Source: Peromyscus leucopus (taxonomy: Eukaryota > Chordata > Mammalia > Rodentia > Cricetidae). From it: a DNA stretch of 64,000 nt. Below, piece by piece: positions 53,174 through 63,718 of this stretch. Each line of letters starts with the position of its first letter. The first letter of the stretch is position 1. The position numbers were made by a program, and so were the translations under genes. Under the pieces are notes generated by a model. That model ran no database searches, was not told the DNA's origin, and worked only from the letters and a program-made list of their open reading frames with translations. The DNA is taken from NCBI RefSeq assembly GCF_004664715.2, contig NC_051082.1, positions 10,230,498-10,294,497 of the forward strand, given 5' to 3'.

Positions 53174-53389
53174 CAGTGGTTCCCAACCTTCCTTTAATAC
53201 CGTTCCTCATGTTGTGACAACCGCCCCCAACCATAAAATTACTTTTGTTTCTACTTCATAACTGTCATTTTGCTACTGTCATGGATCATAATGTAGACAT
53301 TGGTCTTTTCTGATGGTCTTAGGCAGACCCCGTGAAAGGTTCAGTCGACGACGTGCAAAGGGGTCACAACCCACAGGTTGAGAACACTG
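53174..53389 (+). mobile_element. URR1-type hAT DNA transposon, full length
   Basis: 216 bp from CAGTGGTTCCCAACCT to AGGTTGAGAACACTG, which are imperfect inverted terminal repeats. It is flanked by 8-bp target duplications CCCTATGG (53166-53173) and CCCTGTGG (53390-53397), with one mismatch. The 8-bp length is the hAT hallmark. Non-autonomous, no transposase. Confidence 0.95.
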
Positions 53390-53499
53390 CCCTGTGGGAT
53401 TGCCCCTTTTCTTGGCAAGTGGCCATTAAATGCCTAGATGACATGGCTGTTGGCCTGGCACCTGCTGTAAACGGGTATGTGTTCACTTCCCAGTGCTAC

Positions 53500-53841
53500 C
53501 TCTGCAATGCCCCTGTAACTGGGGTGACTTAAAGCATACTTACTCATTCCTTCACGGCTTTGGAATCCAGAAGGTCAAAACCAAGGGGTCACCAGGGCCA
53601 TGCTCCCTGCAAAGGCTCTAGAGTCAAGTCCTTTTCCTATGTGCACCCCTGATACGCACCGGAAACAGCTGCACCACTTGGCGATCTGCCTCTCAGGTCA
53701 GCAGGCTTTCTCACCCTAGCTTTCTTCTCATCTTTTGATAAGGCTCCCCAGTTGTTAGATTAGGAACTGCTCGATGCCTTCCTCTTACTTCGATTCCATC
53801 AGCAAAGACAATTTCCAAATAAAGTTACATCCACGGTTAAC
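53500..53841 (-). mobile_element. Ancient LTR-like repeat (MaLR type?), antisense
   Basis: 'ggctttggaatccagaaggt', 'ccagggccatgctccctgca', 'acttcgattccatcagcaaa' and 'gacaatttccaaataaagtt' are the words of a common eutherian repeat. A 14-nt G run (53842-53855) follows. Confidence 0.55.
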
Positions 53842-54061
53842 GGGGGGGGGGGGGGAGATCTAGTCTTTCTAGTTTGGAGCACAATAAGGAAACTGATGTG
53901 GTCTTCAAGCAGAGGATTCGGGGAAATGAGCAGAGCCCAAGAGTTCTTGAGAAGCAGGTGCTTCAATAACATGTAAGATAAGATGTTTATTTATGGGGCA
54001 CCTTGAACTACCATGGCTGTAGTCTTTGGACCAGACCATGATGAAAATGAAAGAATCAGGA

Positions 54062-54205
54062 AGGTCAGGTATAGTAGCACACATCCATAATTCTAGCATT
54101 TGGGAGGTGGTAGCATTAGAATCAGGAGTTCAAGGCCATTCTCGGCTCTTAATATATAGTGAGTTTGAAGCCAGCTTTGGACATGAGACCAATTCTTAGA
54201 AAACC
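54062..54205 (+). mobile_element. Old B1-type SINE
   Basis: 'gtcaggtatagtagcacaca', 'tctagcatttgggaggtggt' and 'aatcaggagttcaaggccat'. Strongly diverged. Confidence 0.7.
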
Positions 54206-54215
54206 AAAAACACTG

Positions 54216-54366
54216 CTACCACCACCACCACCACCACCACCACCACCCACCACCACCACCACCACCACCACCACCATCATTGTCTTCATTACAGTCTTCA
54301 TTGTGGACATCACCCTTCTCACTACCATCACCCCTGTCGTTGTCGTCGTCGTTGTCGTCATCGTCG

Positions 54367-54400
<34 letters not shown>

Positions 54401-54480
54401 TACCACCATGATCACCAATACCCTATTACCACCATAACCATCATATCATCATCACCAACACTATCATGATGGCTATCACC
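54216..54480. repeat. (CAC)n, (GTC)n and (ATC)n triplet tract
   Basis: A compound triplet array: CAC to about 54277, mixed, GTC/GTCGTT at 54336-54365, then ATC to 54400 and degenerate CAC/ATC to the end. Homopolymer-like frames are artefacts. Confidence 0.96.
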
Positions 54481-54654
54481 ACATCATTACCACCAACTGA
54501 AACAAGCAAACAGGACCAGAAGGTCACTATTTCCTTCCCAAGCTCTTGAAACTCCCCTGTGACTACTAGACTCCATTTTCTCTAGCAAATTAAAGTGTTA
54601 GCTAGGAACATGTTTAGTTCTTCCTAAGATTTTTCTTCATGAGACTCTGATGTC

Positions 54655-54765
54655 TTAAACTAACGTCTTCCCACATCAATAAAGATAAGGCCCCCAAAGA
54701 CATTTCCGGGTAAAGGCATTAAAGGCCAGTCAAGGTTGACAGATTAAAATCAGATGAACACTCTT
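54655..54765 (-). mobile_element. Rodent interspersed repeat fragment, antisense
   Basis: 'tcttcccacatcaataaaga' and 'gccagtcaaggttgacagat' match the end of the adjacent copy at 55495-55620 ('tcttcctacatcaatgaaga', 'gtgaagttgacagttag'). A separate truncated copy. Confidence 0.65.
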
Positions 54766-54929
54766 CTTTGGGCATTCTGAGTAAGATAAAGGAACTGTAT
54801 CCAAAGGGAACAGTTGGATTAGCAGAAAGGATGGACTGGCCTTAGAATAGCAGGGTAGAGAGAAGTAGCTATGGGCTCTAAGCCTCTGTAAACTTGGCCA
54901 TGCAAGGTGGCCTATTCATGCCTTAATGC

Positions 54930-54965
54930 TTTTGTTTTGTTTTGAGACAGGATCTTTGTTCTTTT
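54930..54965 (-). mobile_element. B1-type SINE, antisense, tail-side piece
   Basis: 'ttgttttgttttgagacagg' then 'atctt', interrupted at about 54965. The rest of this B1 lies at 55638-55735, after two nested insertions. Confidence 0.75.
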
Positions 54966-54989
54966 CTGTTGCTTAAAACTGCCCTGACA
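54966..54989 (-). mobile_element. Rodent interspersed repeat, antisense, first piece
   Basis: 'tctgttgcttaaaactgccc' is the antisense start of the family ('ctgttgctgtgataaaacacc'). It is cut by an L1 3' end and resumes at 55248. Confidence 0.75.
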
Positions 54990-55247
54990 ACCGGGACCTG
55001 TCTCTGATGCATGAGTTGGCCTATGCTGAGACACTTTGCTCAGCCTTGGTGCAGGGAGGAGGGGACAGGACCTGCCTCAACTGAATCTACCAGGCTGAGC
55101 TGACTCCCTAGGGGAGACCTTACCTTGGAGGAGATGGGAATGGGGGGTGGATTGGAGGGGTAGGCTGGGGGGTGGGAAGAGGGAGGACAGGGGAATCCGT
55201 GGCTGATATGTAAAATGAAATTAATTATAAAATAAAAATATTTACAA
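54990..55247 (+). mobile_element. L1 3' UTR fragment (rodent L1)
   Basis: 'cctatgctgagacactttgc', 'gggaatggggggtggattgg', 'tggctgatatgtaaaatgaa' and an AATAAAAATA end. This is the G-rich 3' UTR and 3' terminus of a 5'-truncated rodent LINE-1. Confidence 0.85.
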
Positions 55248-55637
55248 AAAGCAACTTAGAGGAGACAGGGGTTTACTTCAGCTCACAATTCCAGGCTACA
55301 GTCCATCAGGAAGAGGAAGTCAGCACAAGAACTCCAAACAGCCCGTCGTATCATACCCGCAGTCAAGAGCAGAGAGAAATGAATGCATGCTCTGTAGCTT
55401 GCTTGCGAGTGCTCAGCTCCATCTCTCCGTTCTTACACAGTCCAGAACTCCTTGCCTAGAGGATGGTGCTGCCCAGAGTGGGCTGAGTCTTCCTACATCA
55501 ATGAAGATAAGCCCCCCTCCCCCAACGACATTCCCAAAGGCCAACCCAAAGTAGGTGGTCCCTCATAGAGATGGAGACTCTTCCCAGGTGGTTTTAGGTT
55601 ATGTGAAGTTGACAGTTAGAGGTAACCAGCACAGTCT
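55248..55637 (-). mobile_element. Rodent interspersed repeat, antisense, second piece
   Basis: 'aaagcaacttagaggagaca', 'cagctcacaattccaggcta', 'cagagtgggctgagtcttcc' and end 'gaggtaaccagcacag'. Continuous with 54966-54989. Confidence 0.85.
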
Positions 55638-55735
55638 AATTGAGTAGCCCAGATTGGTCTTGCACTCAAGGTCTTCCTGACTCAGCCTCCCAAGTGTTGG
55701 GATTACAAGCGTGGGGTTACCATCACAACCAGCCG
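55638..55735 (-). mobile_element. B1-type SINE, antisense, head-side piece
   Basis: 'gagtagcccagattggtctt', 'gcctcccaagtgttgggatt' and 'catcacaaccagcc'. Joins precisely in sense with the piece ending at 54965. Confidence 0.85.
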
Positions 55736-56964
55736 TGTCTGAGTTTCCAGCTGGCAGCATAAGCTGGTGACCCCCATCCTTCCAGCGTCTTATTCAAAAT
55801 TATATAAAAAATTATAACAAAAGTTATTGTTGCCTAAGGACCCACTACTGAGTCTGACACATTGAAAGCCCTGTAGATGTTGTTCTCAGAGATACTTGAC
55901 CCGGGACCTAGAGAGATGATATGTCACCATGAGAGAAATCAAATCCTAAATGCTGCAAACCACCTACAAGACCAGAGACGTCACACCTTCGACTTTAAAG
56001 CTTACAGAAAGATCCCTGGCTCACTGTATGGCTCAGACAGCAGTCTGCGCAAGGAAGAGGCTGAGCTGCAGAGAAGGTGTCCTCCTGGATGAGTCAAGCT
56101 TTCAGAGCCGGGAGGATCTGGTCACACACAAGTGATGCTGGAGGGCGTTTCTCACGGAGCTAATGGGGCGAAATGGGTGTGAGACCGAAGCTTTGTGGTT
56201 TCCAAGGCTGGATCATAAGGTCACGGGGGTTAAGAATAAACACAGTGGTCCCCTCGCTAAACTTGGGTCTTACTTTGCAGCAACAGATCCTCAGAGCAGG
56301 ACCCCGGGAATCTGAGCAGACTCAATAGGTATAAAGTTTTGTCAGTCATAGCCAGCGGGAGCCGGTGGAAGGTGTCTGCACGGTGAGCAACAAGATACAA
56401 GTGACAAGATACTGGGACAACTAAGTCGGAAGTTTCTGCCAGAGATGCAAATGAAAACACCTGTCACGGGGGTGGGGGTGGGGTGCACAACCCCCCACTC
56501 CTCTTTTCTTCCTCCTGAGTGCCTTGTAACTTTAATCCTATCGTAGCACTTGATGACATTCGTCAACAAGTCCAGCTCTGTCTGCTTAAAGGAAGGGTGT
56601 GTCAAGATTGCTCAAGGAAGGATGACAAGGAGAAAGCCGGAGGTGGAGACAGGGATGTGGAGACACTGTGGGAGGTCCCCGAACCTCTGTCCTCTCATTC
56701 AGCTGCCAGCTCTGGGGGCGTGGACACAGTTGGTATCTTAAGTGAGTTTGGGATTAGGAGGTGAATCTTGGTGAAATCCCAGGTGTGTCGTTTACCACAT
56801 GAATCACCTCAGAGAGCTTTAACTCAAAACTCACAGCCTGGGGTGGCAATTAGTGTAATTAAGCAGCCCAGGTTGCTGGGGTTGGAGGCAGCTTGGAACA
56901 GACAACCAGGCAGATGAAATGCAGGAAGCTGAGTGAAGTAGCCTTCGAAGGAGACTCCTAAGTG
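55736..56964. other. Unique sequence
   Basis: No exon recognised. 'ggcaattagtgtaattaagc' at 56845-56864 is a small homeodomain-type motif pair. A G4-type run lies at 56468-56483. Confidence 0.4.
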
Positions 56965-57165
56965 TTCCCTCCCTCCCTCCCTTCCTCTGTCCCTCCCTCC
57001 CTCTCTCCTTCCCTCCTTCCTTCTTTTTCTCTTCTTTCTCTTTGGAGCCAGGGTTTCCTGGCTAGGAACTCACCCCAGAGCCGAGGCTAGCCTCAAACAC
57101 ACAATCCTCCCTAGACTGGGATTGTGGGATGGAGGGCGCGCCCCACTGCACCTGGCTTTTCTTAC
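56965..57165 (-). mobile_element. B1-type SINE, antisense, with CT-rich tail tract
   Basis: CCCT/CCTT repeats to about 57040, then 'ctcaccccagagccgaggct', 'agcctcaaacacacaatcct' and 'ccactgcacctggctttt'. Confidence 0.75.
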
Positions 57166-57359
57166 AAAACCTACAGCCAGCACAGAGAGAGCAGCTGTCA
57201 CGTGACTGACACAGACAGACTTGCTGTCCAAGCCTGGTCCAAGTTCCACCTGCATGAGACTAACCTGAGGGACGTGTCCATGTTCTCCAAACAAGACTCA
57301 CATACCATCCCAGACCCATCTCTCTGAGAATTGCTGTGGGACTGGATCTGGACGCCTAT

Positions 57360-57409
57360 GGGGCGGGGGTGGGGGTGGTGGGGGGTGGTGGTGGTGGTGT
57401 GGGGGTGGT
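57360..57409 (+). repeat. G-rich (GGTG)n tract with G-quadruplex potential
   Basis: At least five G5-G6 runs separated by 1-10 nt in 50 bp. It sits at the tail side of the adjacent B3. Confidence 0.92.
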
Positions 57410-57560
57410 ACACACACCACAGTACGAGTGTGGCAGTCAGAGGATGATTTATAGGAGTCAGTGCTCTGCTTCTAGTCTATGGGTCTGAGGAATTGAACTC
57501 AGGCCATCAGCCTTAGTCACAAGTGCCTTCACCCTCTGAGCCGTCTCGCCAGCCCCTTAT
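57410..57560 (-). mobile_element. B3-type SINE, antisense
   Basis: 'tggcagtcagaggatgattt', 'gaggaattgaactcaggcca' and 'ctctgagccgtctcgccagc'. Confidence 0.88.
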
Positions 57561-58057
57561 TCTAAATTTTGAGAAACTTGATCAAGTATTTTGGAAACAA
57601 GTTTTTCATGACCTTAAAAGATAAGATCATAGTATGCATGTCCAAAAAAATGTTTTGGGGGGAGAAAAAAAGAACAGAAGAATGATAAAAATAGCTCATG
57701 CTCCACACAACTAGGAATATCTAGCCTGCTTTGAATCAGGAAGTAGAGATGGAACCTTCTAGAATGAATCATATGCAAATGTCCATGGAAGGGCCCTCTC
57801 CTTCCCAGTGTGCATCTCTGCCTAGTGATGACCCCCTAGGGTGGTAAGGGGATAAGAGGGTGGGATATTCCTAGTTGTTGCAGTGACCCCACATGAAACC
57901 TCTAAGATGGACCGTGTTCAGAGTCCCAGGGACTCTCCAGAATGGACAAGAAAAGCCACAGTTGGACACCCAGAACATGTGGGGTTGGAACCAGAAGTTG
58001 ATGGGCTTGGGCAGTGGCTAGGCAGGTGGAGTGGGTCCAGCCCTAACATTGCATGGA
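57561..58057. other. Unique sequence
   Basis: No repeat or exon recognised. Confidence 0.4.
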
Positions 58058-58208
58058 ACCAGGCATGGTAATACATCTTTGTACTTCGATCCCAGCCCTG
58101 ATGATCAGGAGTTCAAGATCATCCTTAGCTGCATAGTGAATTAGAGGCCAGCCTGGACTACCTGAGACCCAGTCTCAAAAACAAACAAACAAACAAACAA
58201 ACAAATAA
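58058..58208 (+). mobile_element. Old B1-type SINE with (AAAC)n tail
   Basis: 'aaccaggcatggtaatacat', 'aggccagcctggactacctg' and 'gagacccagtctcaaaaaca', then six AAAC units. Confidence 0.85.
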
Positions 58209-58707
58209 ATAATCAAGCAGTTACGCAGAAGGTTATTTATGAAGCACAGACTTGCCCCAGGTATTTCCTGGATGCTGGAGAAGGAACACCAGTGAACAGA
58301 TCTCTCAATCCTATCCAATTCCAGATACTTCTGGGTAGGGGTACCCAGTGTCTTTAGCTGTTCCACGGACATTAGGTCACAGGGAGAATTTGCATCTAGT
58401 CCCTCTTCAGGAGAAGAGTTCCTTCCACAAGGACTTTCTCTCTAGTTTGAGCAAAAAGCAATTCAGGAAATCCAGATGTGGAGACCTGTGCTTCTGGCCA
58501 GCTCTACAGAGCAGCAGTTGGCCGACTAAGACCAGAGGTTGACTCCGGACTCTCGCCTGTCTTACTGGCATGCAGCCACGTGCCCATTGGTTCATGTGCC
58601 ACCTCTAGGTACTTGGGAACCACGAAAGTGGGGTGAGCATATTGAAGCAATGACCCTCTGTTCCAAAGAGTCAGACATATCTGTTAACTGGTCCTTTCCA
58701 GAAAAAC

Positions 58708-58708
<1 letters not shown>
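58206..58708. other. Unique sequence
   Basis: No repeat or exon recognised. Confidence 0.4.
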
Positions 58709-58771
<63 letters not shown>

Positions 58772-58945
58772 TATATGTTGTTTGTGTTTGCATATGTATG
58801 TGTGTGTGTATGGTATGTGTGTGTGTGTATGTGTGTGCATATGTGAGTGTGTATGTGTGTATATGTTGTGTATGTATGTGTATGAATGTGCATGTATGTG
58901 TGTGAGTGTATGTATGGTATATGTGTGTGTGTGTGTGTGTTGCTG
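58709..58945. repeat. (GT)n and GTAT-rich compound tract
   Basis: About 27 GT units to 58764, then GTGTATGT-type words for 180 bp. Cysteine/valine- and histidine/threonine-rich frames are artefacts. Probable Z-DNA former. Confidence 0.96.
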
Positions 58946-59747
58946 TCAGGGGTGCCCAGCACCCCAGGTGACTTGGTTTTCTAAGGAGACTGTAGGATTG
59001 AGGGTGAGAGCTGCCTTTCCCTGGGTTCGAGAGCACAAGAAGAATTTCCTTCAGTCTTACTGGGTCAGTTCTCTGGGCCTGTGGAGAACAGATAGCCATC
59101 AGAGGAACACATCTTTGCTTCTCTGCAGACTTTCCTCCTCCCTCTATGCCCTCAGCTGTGGCTGGGGTAGGGCGGGCATCTCTCCATAATCTTTCAGCAA
59201 TCTCTGGCTGGGCCTTTGGACCTTGCTTGGCTTTTCAGTAAGGGCAGCAGATGTCTTCAGATGGGAAGGAAGCCTTTCCAACGCGGGTTGACAGTGATCT
59301 GATGAGGCAGGGCATTGCTTGTGAGGCCCAAGGCAGGGCCATAAAGCATAGTGTGACAAGCCATGGGCCACATAGTGACAGGTGGGATTCACCTTCATCC
59401 TCCATCAGCCAGGGCTTGTCTTCATTGGCGCTCTAATTACAGGTGCGGGGATGGGATGCTAAGAGGTCTTTAATCCGCATTCATTGGGCAGATTTATGCT
59501 CCTTGATGCTCTAGCTCTTTTATGCGCCATTGAAATCAGTAACTGCACATGGAGTCCAAACAGCACTGAGCTGATTTCCCATGCTTATGACTTGAAGGTC
59601 TCTGCCTGTGGGCACAGGTTGGGGACAGAGACCGGATGCACTATGGGCAGAAAAGGCAACCATACCACACCCTTGGAAACCTAGTGGCTCAACACAGGGA
59701 CTGGACCTTGTGTAAACCCTCATCTTCTCATCTATTAAAACATCTGT
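58946..59747. other. Unique sequence
   Basis: No repeat or exon recognised. Confidence 0.4.
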
Positions 59748-59990
59748 ATAACTGGGGTTGGGGAGATGTCAAAAAGTGCTTGCCCTACAAGCGTGAGGAT
59801 TTGAGTCGGAACTCCAGAGCCCACAAACAAAAGCTGGGCATGGTGGTGCTTGGAAACCCAGAGCTTGAGAGGCAGAGACAGACGGATCCCTGGGGCTCAC
59901 TGGCCAGCCAGCCTCGCTATTTGGTGAGCTTTAGGACAGTGGGTGGTCCACTTCAAAAGACAAGGCCCTGGCTCTGCGGAACGGCAGCCA
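59748..59990 (+). mobile_element. RSINE1/B4-type SINE
   Basis: 'ggggttggggagatgtcaaa', 'aagctgggcatggtggtgct', 'ggatccctggggctcactgg' and 'ccagccagcctcgctatttg'. Head, B1-like body and RSINE1 segment are all present. Confidence 0.88.
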
Positions 59991-60042
59991 AGGCTATCCT
60001 CTGGTACGCAAGTGTATAGTCTTCCCTCCGTCCCCACGAAAA

Positions 60043-60137
60043 CCTTCACCCAAGATCCCAGGGAAGGAAAGCAGTCTTGAGCAATGTCAGGACCATGTCT
60101 GCTCTGAGTGGCTGGAGGGGCAAAGCGGGTCCCACCT
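60043..60137 (+). repeat. Local direct repeat, copy A
   Basis: About 95 bp from 'ccttcacccaagatcccagg' through 'tctgctctgagtggctggag' to GTCCCACCT. Repeated at 61050-61149. Confidence 0.88.
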
Positions 60138-61049
60138 CTTGGTTAATGTGTCAGGGTCTAAGTTACGTCTTGGATATGCCATGGTCTCTGACCTTGGGCA
60201 AGAGTGGAATTGGGGTTCACAAGCCAGAGGGGAAGGAGAACAGGGATGGGGATCCCCAACAGAGGGACTCTAACGGCAGGTGGGCAGTCTTGCTGACATG
60301 GGTGGACAGAGCCAGGGAGGTTGCTTAGTAACCCTGGCTTCTTCCACTTCGGCAATAGGATGATGCCGTCCAAAAGGGCAAGGGAATCAAGGCTGAGAAG
60401 TTTGTGTGGTCTCCTCCTCCAGGAAGGCCTCCCTGAACACTCTGGTCTCAGTCGACGCGCCCCCCCCCCCCCGCCCCCCACGTTCCTTCATGCTCCTGGG
60501 CGTGCACTCTGCGACCTCTGTCACTATACACAGAGTCCAGACGGTCCCCTTAACAGAAACAAGAAAGACCCCACTTCCACAGGTGGAAGGTGGCCTCTGA
60601 CCTCTGCAGGCACACTGTGCAGACAGGAGCTGATCTACACCCTGCTCCCCATGCACACATACACGCGCATTTTAAAAAAGTGTTTATCGGGTGAATAAGG
60701 GATGGGTGTAATGGCACAGTGAGACTCAAGGAAGCAGCCTCTGTGTTCTCCCCATCTTCCACTGGGTAAGCCATTGAACCTGCTTCCGACTCCAACTCCT
60801 TCTTCCTGGTCGGCTGACTACCTTGTTCTTGTTGCCTGATCAGAATGGAGGGCGGGGCGGTGATGAGTTAGGATGGAAATCTGCCCCGTGGTTTCTCCCT
60901 GCTGGAGACTAGATTTGCCCTTTGAACCGGGATATGTTTGCCAGCCCTTCTGACCCAGGGGAGCCCCGGGTAAGGACAACAGCACTCTGGGGGAGAGGAG
61001 CCTGGGAGTCTTCTTCTCTTATCTCTGACTTTATTTTGGAAAACAAACT
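60138..61049. other. Unique sequence with poly-C and CA-rich patch
   Basis: C-rich run near 60459-60480. A possible SINE tail remnant at 60580-60680 ('cctctgacctctgcaggcac'). No exon. Confidence 0.38.
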
Positions 61050-61149
61050 CCTTCACCCAAGATCCAGGGAAGGGAAAACAGCCTTGAGCAGTTCCAGGAC
61101 CGGCCCTGCTCTGAGTGGGTGGAGAGGCAAGCATGGCAGCGTCCCACCT
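61050..61149 (+). repeat. Local direct repeat, copy B
   Basis: 'ccttcacccaagatccaggg', 'agcagttccaggaccggccc' and 'tgctctgagtgggtggagag', ending GTCCCACCT. Roughly 80% identical to 60043-60137, with small indels. Confidence 0.88.
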
Positions 61150-61477
61150 TCAATTCCGTCCCCTGCTTTCAGCTCAGAGCATACTCCGGGGTTCACCCTG
61201 CCCAGCTGAGAACAAAGGCAGTGGGAGCAGGGGCGGGGGGGGGCACAGTGGACTTGGGAGCTCTTCACCTCCACTGAGGTCTCTCGGCCTTGGCACCGGC
61301 AGCTCTCCAGGCTTGTGATCATCTGTGCCGTGGATGGGGACTACTAAGAGGAATTCTGTCATTTCACAGAGACAGCGGCAACACTTGCAGTAGACCTGGG
61401 GTGGGGAGGAAGAATCCACCATCATTCTCCCCCCTTCTCTGCTTCCTCTTCCATTTAAAATTTAACTTAATCCATTT
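61150..61477. other. Unique sequence
   Basis: No repeat or exon recognised. G-run near 61231-61241. Confidence 0.4.
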
Positions 61478-61590
61478 ATTTTTGAAGCAAGGTCTCCATA
61501 CCCAGCCCAGGCTAGCTAGAAGCTTTCCATCCTCCTGCCTCAGCCTCCCAGTTGGTGAGATTCCTGGTGGATGTGACCACCGTCTTCAAT
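61478..61590 (-). mobile_element. Old B1-type SINE, antisense
   Basis: 'tttttgaagcaaggtctcca', 'cagcccaggctagctagaag' and 'tcctgcctcagcctcccagt'. Confidence 0.75.
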
Positions 61591-62260
61591 GCCTAGAACC
61601 TAGCCTCTCCCCCAAGTTGGCCCTCAAAACATTTTGAATGAGTGAATGAGAAAAATAAATGAAGACAATTATTACTGCTTTTTTTTGTGTGTGTGTGATA
61701 GAATCTGAGACACAGAACCATCCAAAACACCTGTCCCAAGCAAGTAAAGCCCATCCCTCTTTCCATGTCATGACCTAAGAGACACAAGCCTGGCCCAGGG
61801 AAGATGCGGTGTGGGCACAATGGAATGCCGAGTCAGCCCTGAGTTTTAGAAGCTCTGAGGCACATAGCCTCAGGAGCCCACGGAGAAATGGCTGGGGATG
61901 GGATTCAAATATTTAGGATCTCTTACAAGATTGCTTTATGTTTTTTAATAAATAAAGGGATGGAAAAAAAAAAAAGCAGATTCCTCACAATAGCTTTCAT
62001 TGTCCTTTCTGATTTGGGAAAAAGTGTGGTCAGGAACATGCGTTTATCTTCATTGTTTCCAGCCTGACCGGGCACAGCATTCTGTTTTTTAAATAGACTC
62101 CCTGAAAAACAATATCCGACTCTGTCCGAACAAAAACCTCCATAAATAGGACTTGGGAAGCAATCGCTCAGGGTTGCTGGGCTGGCTCCAATGCGGACGG
62201 TAGAAAGTTCAGGCTGTGACACACAATGACAGGATCCTGGCGTGTGTGTGCATTATGTGC
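61591..62260. other. Unique sequence
   Basis: A-run at about 61963-61974 without a clear SINE. No exon. Confidence 0.4.
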
Positions 62261-62264
62261 ATGG

Positions 62265-62309
<45 letters not shown>
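62261..62309. repeat. (GT)n microsatellite
   Basis: About 24 GT units, then a small CpG-containing patch (CTCGCGTGAGC). Confidence 0.97.
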
Positions 62310-62311
<2 letters not shown>

Positions 62312-62934
62312 CGCGTGAGCACTTTGGTGGGGCCCGGGAGTGGTTGCTGAAGTCTTTCAGCTGCAGAGCAAGACCTGCCGGCTCTGGCTCCTGAACGCTC
62401 ACGTGAGCAGAGGTAGCGAGCGCGGCACAAAGCACGAGGCTCCAAGGCCACAACACCTGCAGCTATTGATGATAGCACAAAAGCCTGTGTGCGCAGCCTT
62501 AACAAGGACGACTCTAATGCACAGTAGTTGGCTGCCTTTGGAATCACTCCTGTAAGTGTTCTCTGGCTTCTTGGGGGTGTCCTGAGCCCCATATGAAGAT
62601 AGGAAACCTAGGTGGATTGTGATCTGTGGCAGGCCTGGCTCCAAGTACTCGGTATAACACAGTGGCTCATTCTGTCCCCGGGACCCAGGGAAATAGGTCC
62701 TTTTCTATTCCTCTCCACACCTAGGCAGCGACAAGGGGACATATTTCTAGGGGCAAAGCTCAGAAGTGGCCAAGCTGGGATTTGCATCCAGAGGATTGTG
62801 ACCAAAGGTGACACTCTAACTTTCCCTTCTGGAGAATCCTGTGGGGGTCCATTTCTAGGAAGCTTTCTATATTCCTTGGCACGTGGCCCCTGCAGCACTC
62901 TGCTCCTCTTGGTCTGATTGCTATATCCCCCTGC
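62310..62934. other. Unique sequence
   Basis: Several CpGs at 62393-62435 ('gaacgctcacgtgagc' holds an E-box CACGTG) but too few for an island. No exon. Confidence 0.38.
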
Positions 62935-63052
62935 CCACTTTGAGACAGGGTCTCTCTACATACCCTGTCTGGCCTTGAACTCACAGAGATTCGCCTGCCT
63001 CTGCCTTCCAAGTGCTGGGATTAAAGGTGTGTGCCATCACACCAGGTTCTGT
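62935..63052 (-). mobile_element. B1 SINE, antisense
   Basis: 'tttgagacagggtctctcta', 'ctggccttgaactcacagag', 'ccaagtgctgggattaaagg' and 'tgtgtgccatcacaccagg'. Lacks one half of the normal 29-bp internal duplication. Confidence 0.92.
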
Positions 63053-63354
63053 CTTTCTCTCTTTTAAGGATCTGTGATGTCACTGGACCCACCTGGCTGC
63101 CCTAAAATAGTCTCCCTACCTGAGGGTCCTTGGCCTAATTACGTCACAAATCCATAAGGTATGGCAATGCAACCTAGTCACAGGTTCCAGGCATGATTAT
63201 GTATATCTTTGAGTTAACCGATATTTTACCTCCCATAGGGTTTCAATGTCCCTATCCTTTAAAAAGAGAAATGGCCCATGACTTGTAATAGCCTGTATGT
63301 GCCAAGACAAGGGGTCTTTAGACGTCCTTTGGGGCTTCTGATAACCACCCCCCC
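63053..63354. other. Unique sequence
   Basis: No repeat or exon recognised. Confidence 0.4.
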
Positions 63355-63438
63355 TTTAAAATTTGTTACATTTATTTATTTGCTTATTTATTTTGTGAAG
63401 GTTTACACGCCCGTGGGCGCATGCATGTGTGCATGCAT

Positions 63439-63471
<33 letters not shown>
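63355..63471. repeat. ATTT-rich then TGCA/GT-rich tract
   Basis: 'atttatttatttgcttattt' followed by CATGCATG words and (GT)n at 63440-63469. It resembles the tail side of an antisense B3 without the SINE head. Confidence 0.7.
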
Positions 63472-63474
<3 letters not shown>

Positions 63475-63599
63475 TGGGGGGATAAGAAATGAACGAACTG
63501 ATAGATGGATTGAGTAGACATTTGTATGTATCTGCAGTATGTAGTTTTAAGTGATGAGAAGGCATGCACATATGTGTGTATATAACACACTTCTTATTG

Positions 63600-63718
63600 T
63601 CGCTTTGATGCAGGGTCTCTTGCTCTGTCACCTAGTCTGGCCTACAACTTGGAAATGTCCTCCTGTCTTAACCTCCCAGGTGTTGGGATCGCAAGTGTGA
63701 GTCACCACTCCCCACTCA
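63600..63718 (-). mobile_element. Old B1-type SINE, antisense
   Basis: 'tgatgcagggtctcttgctc', 'tgtcacctagtctggcctac' and 'ggtgttgggatcgcaagtgt'. Confidence 0.78.

Noticed and set aside
58539..59189. 216-codon frame
   Set aside because: The middle is the (GT)n/GTAT microsatellite read as Cys-Val repeats. The flanks are short and featureless.
60580..60680. Possible B3/B4 tail
   Set aside because: A single anchor ('cctctgacctctgcaggcac') without the head or a clear A-rich tail. Mentioned only within the enclosing unique stretch.
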